DNA from: Aquarana catesbeiana
Taxonomy: Eukaryota > Chordata > Amphibia > Anura > Ranidae
Direction of reading: 5' to 3'
DNA: 64,000 nt
NCBI RefSeq assembly: GCF_042186555.1
Contig: NC_133325.1
Span: 92,293,303-92,357,302 of the forward strand
Part shown: positions 52,500 to 62,488 of the stretch, piece by piece
How positions within the stretch are numbered: the first letter of the stretch is position 1
How the letters are laid out: the number at the start of each line of letters is the position of its first letter
Position numbers and translations under genes: made by a program
Notes under the pieces: model-generated
Databases searched by the model: none
Told to the model about the DNA's origin: nothing
The model's input: only the letters and a program-made list of their open reading frames with translations

Positions 52500-52875
52500 T
52501 CAGTATTAATGCAGATATCGGATACTGAATCTGTCCCCTGCCACCTCTGCACTGAGCAATCAAAGACTGCTAATTGCTCAATTCTCCTCCATGTGGAGAG
52601 CCGTGACTGTCACTGGCTCTCTGCTCTGCCCCACCAGAGCTCACTGGAGTGCCAGGGGTTGGAGCGGCTGGCTCAGTATGCCAGTTGCTGGTCCATGCAT
52701 TTGTGAGGATCCTGACTGTAAAGTTTGGGTTGATCCAGTGCCTCAACCGGCTGAGTGACGTCAACTGACATGACTTCAGCCTGCTGTCGCCTGAAAATGG
52801 GACACAGGAGTGAAGAACAAACTGCATTTCTGTAATTTCTAGGAGTAGGATCCAAAACGCTTTGGCCATACTATT
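52500..52875. repeat. Dispersed repeat, CTGATGCTGCATCTGTCCCC family, copy 4
   Basis: GATACTGAATCTGTCCCCTG, GAGTGACGTCAACTGACATG and GACACAGGAGTGAAGAACAA place it in the same family. More diverged than copy 3. Confidence 0.7.
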
Positions 52876-53384
52876 TTAAAGCTGAATTCCAGGTATGTAT
52901 CTTGCAGCAGTTACTTTGGTCCAAGCCGGATCAATGCAAGGATACACATGCTATACTTGTGGGATCCCGGCAGAGGTCTCCACTATCTTCTGAGTCCCAT
53001 GCCAGAGTGAGAGGTTGCCCGCTCAGTAAGGGCACCATTCACAGAATGCCTTGCATTTTCCCTTTATGTATGCAAAGTGTTCTGTGATAGGCAGGTCTCC
53101 ACTTAATCCAATCAAAGAACACTTTGCATTAGTTGAGAAATGCGGGGTGTTCTGTGAATGGCGTCTGGGGCCCAGAAGATGGCCTGTACTGTAGTAGCAA
53201 AGTCTACTACAGTAATTTCCACCTTCCATAGTCATCCCACAGGTATGCAAAATTCATGCTTGGGTCTAATTTAGACTAGTGACTTGCTAAAAATCCGTAC
53301 CTGGAATTTGGCTTTAGGTAGCCCAGGTGGCAGGAAGAAGCTGACAGGCTGTCTGCTTCTAGGGAGGAATGATTGATGGGGCAT

Positions 53385-53900
53385 GCTTAGTGTTTCTAAA
53401 CCCAGGACCCTACATTCACTATATCTTGTCTCCCACAGTACACAACATGGAAATGCATTTATTTTAGTAACTCTAAACTGGTAAATCCCCTTTCTCATCA
53501 GCAGTTAGAGCAGTCTTGTGACTTCTATCAGTGTCTGGTTAAAGCTTGTAGGAGGGGTTTCCATGCTACTCTGGCTGTCCTATGAGGCTGTAGGACCCCT
53601 GACTCTCTGGACAATGCTGATTTGGCCCTGGGCTGATCACAAGCACCCTCCCAAGTAAAAAAAAAAAAAACTCTAGCAATACACACCAAACTGAGCATGT
53701 GCAGTGTGACTCCAAAGGCTCTATATTTTCAGCAGATGGATTGGGAACAGTGTAAGAAGGGTAGGATCAGGGAAGACAGGATCAAACTGCCTTTTTTAAC
53801 CCCCTAGGTTCCATAGTTTGTATAACAAGCATGCTTCACTGCATATACAGACTGATTTTACTGTTGTGGGTTTAGTAACAGTTTAATGTCAAGTCTCCCC
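53385..53900. repeat. Dispersed repeat, GTTACTAAACCCAGGA family, copy 1
   Basis: TTTCTAAACCCAGGACCCTA, AGAGCAGTCTTGTGACTTCT, AATACACACCAAACTGAGCA and TGTGGGTTTAGTAACAGTTTAA occur in order. Copies 2 and 3 at 61,130 and 62,489 share all four blocks. Ends GTTACTAAACC and GGTTTAGTAAC are inverted repeats, so this is a MITE-like unit. Confidence 0.8.
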
Positions 53901-53945
53901 TAAGTTTAGTTCTGGAGAGAACAGGTTGTAAAGCTGGCCATAGAC

Positions 53946-54081
53946 CAGTGATGGTGAACCTTGTCACCCCAGATGTTTTGGAACTACATTTCCCATGATG
54001 CTCAAGCACTCTGCAGTGTAGTTGAGCATCATGGGAAATTTAGTTCCAAAACATCTGGGGTGCCAAGGTTCACCATCACTG
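53946..54081. mobile_element. hAT-type MITE, CAGTGATGGTGAACCTTG family, copy 2
   Basis: 136-bp palindrome from CAGTGATGGTGAACCTTGTC to CAAGGTTCACCATCACTG, perfect 8-bp duplication CCATAGAC (53,938-53,945 and 54,082-54,089). The core GGAACTACATTTCCCATGAT is shared with 38,683-38,823. Located 600 bp before the LIMA1 coding exon. Confidence 0.95.
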
Positions 54082-54686
54082 CCATAGACTGTTCAAATCT
54101 TGGCTGGTTCAGCAGGAACTGGCCGAGATTTCAAACAGGTAAGGGCAGGCTGAACATGTACCCAAATTGATCAATCTTGTGTACAACCAGATTGTCAAAT
54201 TTTACATGCGATTGTCAGTGGCTATTCTAGCTGTTAGCAGTAATCCCAGAATAATGGGGGAGTGAGGTGTTTTTTTTTTTTTTTTTTTTTTTTTTTTTCT
54301 GCAACCTATGGTTGCAGGAAAGAAAATTGCTCCAACTATGGCTTGCATTAAGGCTCCACTTCCCCCTTTCCTTAGAGGTACATAAATGGTCCCTATCATT
54401 GTTGTTAGATTTTAGTCTGCCGTGACATGCAGGTGTGAGGATATGTCAGTGCTGGGCAGACCTGACTTGTATTGGAATCCTGAAGTGGAATAGTAAGTGA
54501 TTGTTGGCCTCACCCTTCTTATGCTGGCAGTGTATTATGCAAGACTGTGCTAGGCCTGTTTTTTTTTTTTTTTTTTTTCTTCTTCTTCAAATAACTTGCC
54601 GGAACAGCAGTCAGCAGAGGGTTTTGCCTTTTGTATTTTGTTGGCTTGTGCTGCCTGAGATTAATATTTACCATTTTCCTCCGCAG

Positions 54687-54809
54687 GTTGCAGAAGATGG
54701 ACTCGCGGTTTAAAAGGGGCCAGTGGGCCTCCCAGTCTGTCAGAGTGACAGCGAAGGAGCTATCCCTTGTGAAGCCAAAGAATTCTGCGATCATGGAACG
54801 CTTTTCCAG
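54687..54809 (+). CDS. LIMA1: LIMA1 (EPLIN) first coding exon, partial gene
   Basis: The exon follows a pyrimidine-rich acceptor (TTTTCCTCCGCAG) and starts translation at the ATG at 54,697, encoding MDSRFKRGQWASQSVRVTAK, then ELSLVKPKNSAIMERFS, and ends at 54,809 before GTAAGG, so the last codon is split after two bases. The decapeptide RVTAKELSLV, the preceding QW and the following NSAI...E.FS pattern match the N-terminus of the long (beta) form of vertebrate EPLIN. EPLIN cross-links and bundles actin filaments at stress fibres and cell-cell junctions; its LIM and actin-binding regions lie in later exons that are not in this window. A second possible acceptor AG lies 7 bp further in, still upstream of the ATG. 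Called by motif recognition, not by a search. Confidence 0.88.
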
Positions 54810-54884
54810 GTAAGGCTCTTCTGTATGGAATATCTGATGCTTAATTATGTTCACACTGGAGCGGCTGCATAATTATGTGTTTTT

Positions 54885-55720
54885 TAGGGCTGCAACTAAC
54901 CAATTTTTTTCATAATCGATTAGTTGACTGATTGTTACGATTATTCGGATGATAACCTTAAGTGTGGTGTATAATTTAGTTAATATGTTAAGCTTAAAAT
55001 AAAAGGCAATTCTTAAATATCTGCAGTGATGAATATAAACAGCTATCATTGGGGAGCAAAATCTCTAATCCACTCTGAGAATAACACAGAGATATACAGT
55101 ATATACTATTAGAGGAGATGTACTGTATATACTATTAGACGAGATATATACTATTGGAGGGTGAATCTGGTAAATATAATCGGAGATCAAATTTTTTATT
55201 TAAAGAAAAAAAAATATAAGACTGTTTTGCAGGCTTTCAGCTGGAACTGTAATATATTATGTATGACAGACTCCCATGTCATAGGCAGGTGGCTTGATAA
55301 AAGCTCCCTGCACCTGCTGTCATTTATGCTGGCCATACAAAAACAATATCTTCCTTAAAAAAAAAAAAAAAAAAGATTTTTTTTTTTTTTTTTTTTTTTT
55401 TATCGTTGGGGTCAAATCTAAGTTCGTTTTCAACCAACGTGATGGGAAAATTCAAAGGAGCAAAATAGAAAACTTCTTGGTCAAACGAATTTTCAGACAG
55501 TGTGTGTGGTTTTTGTTCAGAAATTGCATTCATTTTAAAACTGAATATTAAAAGCAAGAGAAATTTTTAAACTATTTTCTTTCATTCTGTTAATGTACAA
55601 AGCTTTTTCGTAATGAATATCATCGTCTGAAAATCGATACATGTATAGCCAGCATAAGGCTCTGTTCACACCTATGCAGTTTGCTTTTTTTTTCTGGTTC
55701 TGCAGTGCTTTTTGCTGCGC

Positions 55721-55752
<32 letters not shown>

Positions 55753-56547
55753 CTCATGTGACTTTGCTCCGATTTACGTTTTTTATGCTTTCTTTTGGCC
55801 AATTTGTTCAGATTAAAAAATGCAAACCGCGGCAACAACGCACTATATGCTTTTCTGCAGCTTCTCCTTTGAAGTCTATTGAACCAAAAAAAGCAAGAAC
55901 ACCGTTTTGTGTTGAAAAGTCCTTGACCTTTCCGAATACGCAGTGGCTGAAAAAAGCATAGGTGTGATCGTGTCACATAGGAAACAATGTTAAATGAACT
56001 GTAGTGCGTTTCTGTAAAAAGCACCAAAAACTCATAGGTGTGAACCAGACCGTAGACATTTAGTAGCAGCAGCATATTTTTTTTTTTTGTATCACCTGTC
56101 ATAATGGGGTTAAAAAAAAAACTAAAATGAGCCCTTTATAGTACAAAGAGTAGATAATCGCTACTATAAGATCTTGCACAGAGCAGTCCTGATTCTCCTC
56201 TTTTGGGGCCCCCCACCGACGCTTCTGGCTCCTCCTGCCTTCTGAGTGCCCCAAAAGCAAGCCACAAGGTATTTTTTTATAAAGTGCCCCTATAGCAAAG
56301 TAAAAAAAACAAACTTCTGCCTTTAGAACCATTCATGTCCTGCCCAGGACTACATGTCCCATGAAACATTGCTCCGCACACATTCACAAGTTCTCAGGCA
56401 CTTGCTGACATGTATGGATGGTGTACTGAGCTGTATATGTTCTGCATTCTATTTCCTGATATGTAAACAAATAATGCATTCTGTATGCAGGCCAACTAAT
56501 TTGTTGGCCGATTAATCGATTATGAAAATAGTTGAGTTTCGGCCCTA
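54885..56547. mobile_element. hAT-type element, TAGGGCTGCAACTAAC family, 1,663 bp
   Basis: From TAGGGCTGCAACTAACCAAT to GTTGAGTTTCGGCCCTA, with perfect 8-bp duplication GTGTTTTT (54,877-54,884 and 56,548-56,555). Sub-terminal ATAATCGATTAGTTGAC and GATTAATCGATTATGAAAA are the inverted sub-terminal motifs. It lacks a transposase frame and contains a nested TWA-type MITE (55,658-56,051) and several homopolymer runs. Confidence 0.93.
55658..56051. mobile_element. MITE, GGCTCTGTTCACACCTATG family
   Basis: GGCTCTGTTCACACCTATGC (left) against CATAGGTGTGAACCAGACC (right), about 394 bp. TAA precedes the left end (55,655-55,657); the right flank reads GTA, a decayed TWA. Sub-terminal repeats with TTTTTGC-type runs. 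Nested inside the hAT element 54,885-56,547. Confidence 0.85.
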
Positions 56548-56965
56548 GTGTTTTTGTAGTGCACTTTTTGCATCCTTTTTAGTAGGAGGAGGAAACTAAT
56601 TGTTAAACACAACCCAGCTAAAAAAATGCATGTACACGTTTTTTTTGTGTGGTGGTTTTTTTTTTTTTTTTCCCTGCATTATTCATGTTCTCCCATTGAA
56701 GTCTATGGTGTTAAGCACTATGCTGCACTAAAAGATGCCTTTGCACTGCACCATGGCAAATGTGACGCATGCCGCAGATGCAGGATAAATTGCACTAGTG
56801 TGAATATGGCCTAAAGCTGGCCATACCCATACACTGTTGTGGTGGTTTTTTTTTTTTACCATCAGGGTGAATAAAACTTAACTTAACACGCAAACAAGGT
56901 GGATGGAGGAATTCAGTCTCTAGGACGTATTCTGACAGTGGGGCTTGCTGCTGGCAGAATACACG
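56548..56965. other. No gene recognised; MITE end
   Basis: AGTGTGAATATGGCCTAA at 56,798 looks like a right end of a TTCACAC-type MITE. Otherwise unassigned. Confidence 0.45.
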
Positions 56966-56966
56966 A

Positions 56967-57330
56967 AGACCCCTTTCACACTGGGGCTGCAGCCACATTG
57001 ATGCTAAGGCGCTGCTCGTTTAGTGGCGATTTTCGGCCCCTAGCGGGTAGCTTTTAATCCCAAAGGGGCTAAAAGCACCCGTGTTAAGGCACTTCCGAAG
57101 CGCTGCCCATTCATTTCAATGGGGAGGGCGTTTTGGGAGCGCTAAATACAGCGCTCCCAAACCATCTCAAAGATGCTGCTTGCAGGACTTTTTTTTCTTA
57201 ACTTCCCGCAAGTGCACCGCCCCAGTGTGAAAATTCACACTCAATTAATAGGAGGCGGTTTTCAAGCGCTTTACAGGCGCCATTTCTAGCGCTAAAATGC
57301 CTGAAAACCGCCTCGGTGTGAAAGGGGTCT
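56967..57330. mobile_element. MITE, GACCCCTTTCACACTGGGGC family
   Basis: Left AGACCCCTTTCACACTGGGG and right CCTCGGTGTGAAAGGGGTCT enclose about 364 bp. Interior inverted blocks include GCGGTTTTCAAGCGC, with GGGAGCGCTAAATACAGCGCTCCC as a local palindrome. Flanking duplication unclear. Closely parallel in design to 18,491-18,912. Confidence 0.85.
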
Positions 57331-58254
57331 CATCAGCAGCTGCTCCAAATTTGGAAATTCTCAAATGGTGGGGATAGCCAAACCACATATTGATTAAAAT
57401 TCTGTTGGTTCTTGCTGAACCGATCAGATTTTGATGGCCGATGTTGCTGCACCTGGTAAATACTAGCTTGTACAGTGCTGCATAGTACTTATTGGCTCTT
57501 AAAAATAAGAATCTTATTTGTAAATTTTTCTGTAGGTTTGTATACATCAGTCTCCTGTCTTATCAGTTTTCAGGTGCGGTTTTCTAGTTTGTGACTGCTG
57601 TGCGTTTTTGATCATCTGGCTGATGAGCAGCGTTTCCTTGTTCCAGTACAGGGAGACATGTAGCATCCTGTCCTGACCACTCCTGGGATGATTAGTCACA
57701 ATCCGACTATGAAATCTGTTAACTCTTTTCTGTTTACTGAGGGAGACACACCTGTTTGTAGTGTGTGAGGGTTATCTGCTTCTAGGATGGTGAATGTAAT
57801 CTGGCAGGCAGTCACCTTTTTTTTTTCCTTCTATGGCTGATCAGTAGCTTTGGGAATGAATTGCATAATGTTTTTCTTTCTTGGGGCTCATTCATATAGA
57901 GGCCTGTACAACATGCAAGAGCCACTTTTGTGTCTGGAGCTGTGTGCAGGCAGCCTATGTTGGTCAGACAGTGGCTGTATGGACTTGCCACACACTTGAC
58001 TTTGACAAGCATGCAGGGATGGGTGTGCTGCTCTGAATGCACACACTGCCTTTTTGGCCGCATCTTTCACTACATGCCTGTCAGATGTGCATGCAAGTCT
58101 GTAAAGCTGCTGCATCATCTTCATTAACTTACGATTGGCTCCCTCCACACTACAGCAGATGCCTAAACGAGGTGCTCTTGCACGCTGTACAAGCCCTTAA
58201 ACCCTCGTTCACATTGAATGTGGCTTTGAAATCGTGTTAGTGCAACTTGGAAGA
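57331..58254. other. No gene recognised
   Basis: No exon or paired termini found. T-rich run near 57,817. Confidence 0.45.
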
Positions 58255-58436
58255 CTACTAGGGCCAATTTAGACAGGAGCCTATTAATCTACCAGCATGT
58301 ATGAAGAACACCAGAGTACCCATGCAGGCATAGGTGGAACATTCAAACTCCATGCAGGCAGCGCTGTGGTTGGGATTCAGACAACCCTAGTGCTGTCAGG
58401 CAGAAGTGCTAACCACTTGGGTACTGTGCTGCCTAA
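58255..58436 (-). mobile_element. SINE related to 50,914-51,240, degraded, minus strand
   Basis: In reverse complement it has the same order as the SINE at 50,914: GGCAGCACAGTACCCAAGTGG head, GAGTTTGAATGTTCCACC, GGTAGATTAATAGGCTCC. The B-box is eroded and the 3' tail is missing. Confidence 0.75.
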
Positions 58437-59165
58437 CTTTTCTAGTCTCTAGACCCAGGGTTAACTACAAGTCCCCAACCCCCTCAAAGGATGAGTTCAC
58501 CTTTGTAATAAATGCGTATCTTTTTGCATTTTAAAAAGTGTATTTTTATTTGCTAATTGCCTGCAAAGCATTGCACCTGTGATCAGCAGATCACAGGTGC
58601 AATATCAGGCTCATGCAGACTGTCAGTGTATCTTTCTACTATCTGTGGGCAGGCAGATACACTGATGGGAAGCATCCATGAACTACCAGAGTGCTCAACA
58701 GCGCCCTGCTAGCTCATTGAGAACTACAAGCTGTCAAGGCTGTCAGTACTTGTTCTCCCACTCACAGAATTCTCCGCCCACCCCTGACCTCCTCCTTCTT
58801 TTTTTTTTTTTTTTTTTTTTTTTGTGACCACAGGTGCAGGGAGAGGGTCCTCAGCCTGCTGTCACGATGGGGATCACAGAGGGGGTGGGGGCTGTTGTAC
58901 CCTGAATATGGGTATAATCTGTTACAAAAGGTGAACATATTCTTTAACATAGAAGGGGGGCAAGCTAAGTAGGATTTTAATTTAGTAAAAAGGGAAGCTG
59001 CAATTTTTTTTTCAATGTTGGAGTTAAACTGTGTGGCTACATGTGACAAATATATAAAGCAGGTGTTGGGCCAATTTAGCTTCAAATTAAAGGTTTGGCT
59101 GTAAAGGCTAACATTTTTAAACTTATTTCATTTTCTGAATTGAGCTAAAATCTTTCATTTTCAGA
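58437..59165. other. No gene recognised
   Basis: Unassigned; a T tract (58,799-58,823) and a local inverted repeat GCACCTGTGATC/GATCACAGGTGC at 58,573-58,602. Confidence 0.45.
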
Positions 59166-59169
59166 CATT

Positions 59170-59530
59170 CCCCCCCCCCCCCCCACAGCCCCTCCTAAAT
59201 ACTTACCTGAGCCCAAACTCAAGCCAGCACTGTACCTAAGACCTGCTTGCTGTCTCTCTCCTCACAGGCTCAGACAGCAACAGGTGCCAGTGTCTCCAGC
59301 TGCTGCCATCAATCGGATACTGAGGGGTGAGGCCAACCACACTGGTTGTCAATAGACACACACAGCCCAGCTCAGAAGTGCAGCCACACATCTGCTCTGA
59401 TAGCAAGCACTTGATATGGGGCACTCGGAAGGGAGGAGGAGCTGAGAGCGCCAGTAGGGGACACCAGAACAGGAGCATCAGGGCTGCTCTATGCAAAACC
59501 AATGCACAGAGCAGGTAAGTATAACATAGC
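59170..59530. repeat. Dispersed repeat, tail family, copy 2
   Basis: Begins after a C run (59,168-59,185). CCAGTAGGGGACACCAGAAC, CAGGGCTGCTCTATGCAAAA and CACAGAGCAGGTAAGTATAA match the order seen at 45,436, 61,615 and 62,060. Confidence 0.65.
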
Positions 59531-59751
59531 CTTTTTTCTATTCAACATTGCGTCGTTCCACCGAGCAATTTTGGGCTTGACTATTTTAGGTCTGTAGGCA
59601 GCTGCAGAGGTTGTTGGCCGAAACTCCTGTTGCAGTCGGGAAGGTTGGAGAACCTTACTAACTCCTTTCCCCATGGTAAGCTGGTGCTGAAAGTGACACG
59701 AATGCACCTAACTTTGCTCTGTGAGTGGGCATCCAGGGCGCTTCTTTATAG

Positions 59752-59934
59752 CAGTGGTCATCAACCCTGTCCTCAGGGCCCACTAATAGGCCAAGTTTGC
59801 AAGATAACTGAAATACATCACAGGTGATATCATTTGCTGCTCAGTGATTGCAGTATTCTAGTCTGCATCTCCCCAAGGTAATACATAAAACCTGGCCTGT
59901 TAGTGGGCCTTGAAGACAGGGTTGATGACCACTG
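59752..59934. mobile_element. hAT-type MITE, CAGTGGTCATCAACCCTGTC family
   Basis: 183 bp from CAGTGGTCATCAACCCTGTC to GACAGGGTTGATGACCACTG, ends inverted over about 38 bp (through GGGCCCACTAATAGG/CCTGTTAGTGGGCC). Perfect 8-bp duplication CTTTATAG (59,744-59,751 and 59,935-59,942). Confidence 0.95.
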
Positions 59935-59942
59935 CTTTATAG

Positions 59943-61125
59943 GACAGCGCTGATCTGCACAGATCCTTTAGAGCAGTTGCTGATGCCTACAAGTCTAACT
60001 CTCCTCTATAGTCTGCTTTATTTAGCCAATAAGTGGGCTGGTTGTATAGGTACACCTTCCTTTTTTAATAAAAAAATAATAATAAACTTGCTTTGTTGTG
60101 CTAGATCCCTGGTGCCCAAATTGTGGCCTGTGGGCTTCTTGCGCCCTTTATGGTATTTGTGGCCCTGTGCAGACCCTGGGAAATGGGAGCTTCGAATTAG
60201 AGTGGCTGCATGTTTGGGTGGTGGTCTTCCAACAGTCCTGCATAACCTTTCCTCAGTCTGATGGTTTCTTGCAGTGGGTTTTCAGTCTAAAACTTGTAGT
60301 AGGTCTGCAGTCTGACCACCAGTGTCCAGAGTCTGACTTCCTGTGTGTTCTCCATGGTCTCACTATGGCTCATTTCTCAGATGGACTATGGGGGGGATGT
60401 AGTGTGTATGACTACAACTAATGTCCACTGCTGACTCCAAACAAGACGTGAGGGAAGTGGAGAGGTTTGATGCCTCATTTTGTGATAAATGAGCTATCTG
60501 AGGGGAAATATTTTTGAAACTGCAAGCATTTGACATGGACAGATGTCCATGGCAACCAATCGGGCTTCTTCCTTCCAGAGAAGCAAGGTGATTATATTTG
60601 CTACGGCCTACTGCTCCTCCTTTGTTTTCAGCTTCTGTAAATCATAATGTGTTGTGCTGGAAAATATCTCGTGAACAGTTTGTTCCTTTTCCACTTGGTG
60701 TGTAAAGAGATCTTTGAACAGTTGGCTTCTTTCCAAAGGTCCACCCATCATGTAATGTGTTTAGGCACCCATCAACATGGGTGGAGAAACGTGACTATTA
60801 AGCCAATATTTCAACAATAGCCTCAGCCCTGTGTACCCTCCAGACCTGCTGGCTGGTACTTTTGTGCTGCTATATAGATGGTGCCTGCACCTGCCCGGGG
60901 TTGATTACTTGCATGTGAGATTACATGTAACTGGCCACGATTAGCTGCAAGAAGTGGCAGCCTCTCAATGCTTTTCAATGGGGCCTTCTTTCGCTGGGGT
61001 TCTTGCATATAATGGGAGTGTGGATGCATTTGAAGGTGTGACTGCACCCTTACTGCCAGTCTAGCTGGTTCATCAATAGTGTGCAACCCCTCCTCCCGCG
61101 GCTGATGCAGATTCTATGCACTCGA
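59943..61125. other. No gene recognised
   Basis: GGTGCCCAAATTGTGGCCTG near 60,111 looks like an old hAT end without partner. No exon recognised. Confidence 0.45.
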
Positions 61126-61129
61126 TGCC

Positions 61130-61605
61130 TTAAGTGTTACTAAACCCAGGAGGCTGTATTCACTATATATGGTCTCCCACAGTACACTGATCATGGAAAT
61201 GCAATTATTTTAGTAAATATAAACTGCTCAATACATTTTCTCATCTGCAGTTAGAGCAGTCTTGTGACTTCTACCAGTGTCCTGCCAAGCACTGGTTAAA
61301 GCTTGTAGGAGTTTTCATTCTCCTCTGACTGTTCTATTAGACTGCAGGAGCCCTGACTCTGTCTGGACAGTGCTGATTGGCACTGTGCTGACCCTCTAAC
61401 AATACACACCAAACTGAGCATGTGCAGCGTGACTCCATAGACTGTTATCAGTAAATTATCAGGGGACATTGGAAGGAGGGGAGGATCAAACTGCCTTTTT
61501 ACACAATGCAGAGGATTAACGCCTTAGCTTCCACAGTGCGTATAACAAGAAGGCTTTACTGCATATACACATTGATTTTACTGTTGTGGGTTTAGTAACA
61601 CTTTA
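61130..61605. repeat. Dispersed repeat, GTTACTAAACCCAGGA family, copy 2
   Basis: AGTGTTACTAAACCCAGGAG at the left and GTGGGTTTAGTAACACTTTAA at the right are inverted termini. Inside: AGAGCAGTCTTGTGACTTCT, AGCACTGGTTAAAGCTTGTA and AATACACACCAAACTGAGCA. This is the most complete copy and defines the unit. Confidence 0.85.
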
Positions 61606-61614
61606 AGGTAAAAA

Positions 61615-62000
61615 GCTTCCACTCTCTGGGCCCCCACCCCACCCCCTTCCTAAGCACTTGCCAAGCACCACTCTCAATCCAGCACAATTGGGGCCGTCAG
61701 CTAAGCGCTGCTCTTTCTGGATTTACGGGCTTGGTTGGGAGCAGCAGAAGCCATTGGCAGTGAGGAGGAAGCGTGGGGCAAGGCCAAGCTGCACTGTTTA
61801 GATGTACACAGCCTGGCTCAGGATCAAGCCTGCACAAGTGCCCCATACCCTGCGGCTTGCTAAAGGGGGCAGTGGAAGGAGGTGGGAATCTAGAGTCTTG
61901 GCAGGGGACACCAGAAGGTTTGGGACTGCTGTTGTGCAATACTTTGGCACAGAACGGGTATGTAGAATGTCTTTAAAAAATTTGCTTTGCAATCCCTTTA
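61615..62000. repeat. Dispersed repeat, tail family, copy 3
   Basis: CTGGCTCAGGATCAAGCCTG, CTTGGCAGGGGACACCAGAA and GGCACAGAACGGGTATG match copies at 45,436, 59,170 and 62,060. Confidence 0.7.
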
Positions 62001-62059
62001 AAATAAGAGGAGCGCTGGACATTGATATAGAATTGCATAGGGGGGACTCTTGAAAAATC

Positions 62060-62488
62060 TTGCTGAAAGCGGAGTTCCACCCAAAAATGGAACTTCCGCT
62101 TTAAGGGAGGTGACCCCCTGACATGCCACATTTGGCATGTCATTTTTTGCCCCTTGCGGTACCATCCTCTTGGAAACACTTGTCTAAATACAGTATCAAT
62201 CCAACTCTGTGCCCTGCTGCCAGTCCCCTCTCCATGCTCTCAGGCTTGGCTGGGAGGAGCCTGAGCCATTGGCTCCTGCTGCTGACAATCAAACCCTGAG
62301 GGATCTGGGTGCAGCACCAAGACATGCATAGATGCGCACATCCTAGCTCTGGATCAAGCCTGCACATCTGCCCCCATTGTAAGTGGCTTGCTATGGAGGT
62401 AGACACAGAAGAGGAGCCAAGATCGCCAGCAGTAGACCCCAGATGAGAAGGTTCAGGGCCACTCTGCAAACTATTGCAGGGCAGATTA
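62060..62488. repeat. Dispersed repeat, tail family, copy 4
   Basis: Starts GCGGAGTTCCACCCAAAAAT followed by its inverse GGAACTTCCGC (a hairpin at 62,070-62,102), then CTCTGGATCAAGCCTGCACA and CAGGGCCACTCTGCAAACTA. Joined at the right to a GTTACTAAACCC-family copy. Confidence 0.65.

Larger units (their letters stand above)
41212..54686 (+). other. LIMA1: Probable LIMA1 intron 1
   Basis: From GTGAGTGCGG at 41,212 to a pyrimidine-rich acceptor (CCATTTTCCTCCGCAG) ending at 54,686. About 13.5 kb, filled mostly with elements listed separately. No further exon was recognised in it. Confidence 0.5.

Noticed and set aside
54697..54813. Extending the LIMA1 coding frame past 54,809
   Set aside because: The next bases are a consensus GTAAGG donor and the frame then meets a stop within a few codons, so the exon ends there.
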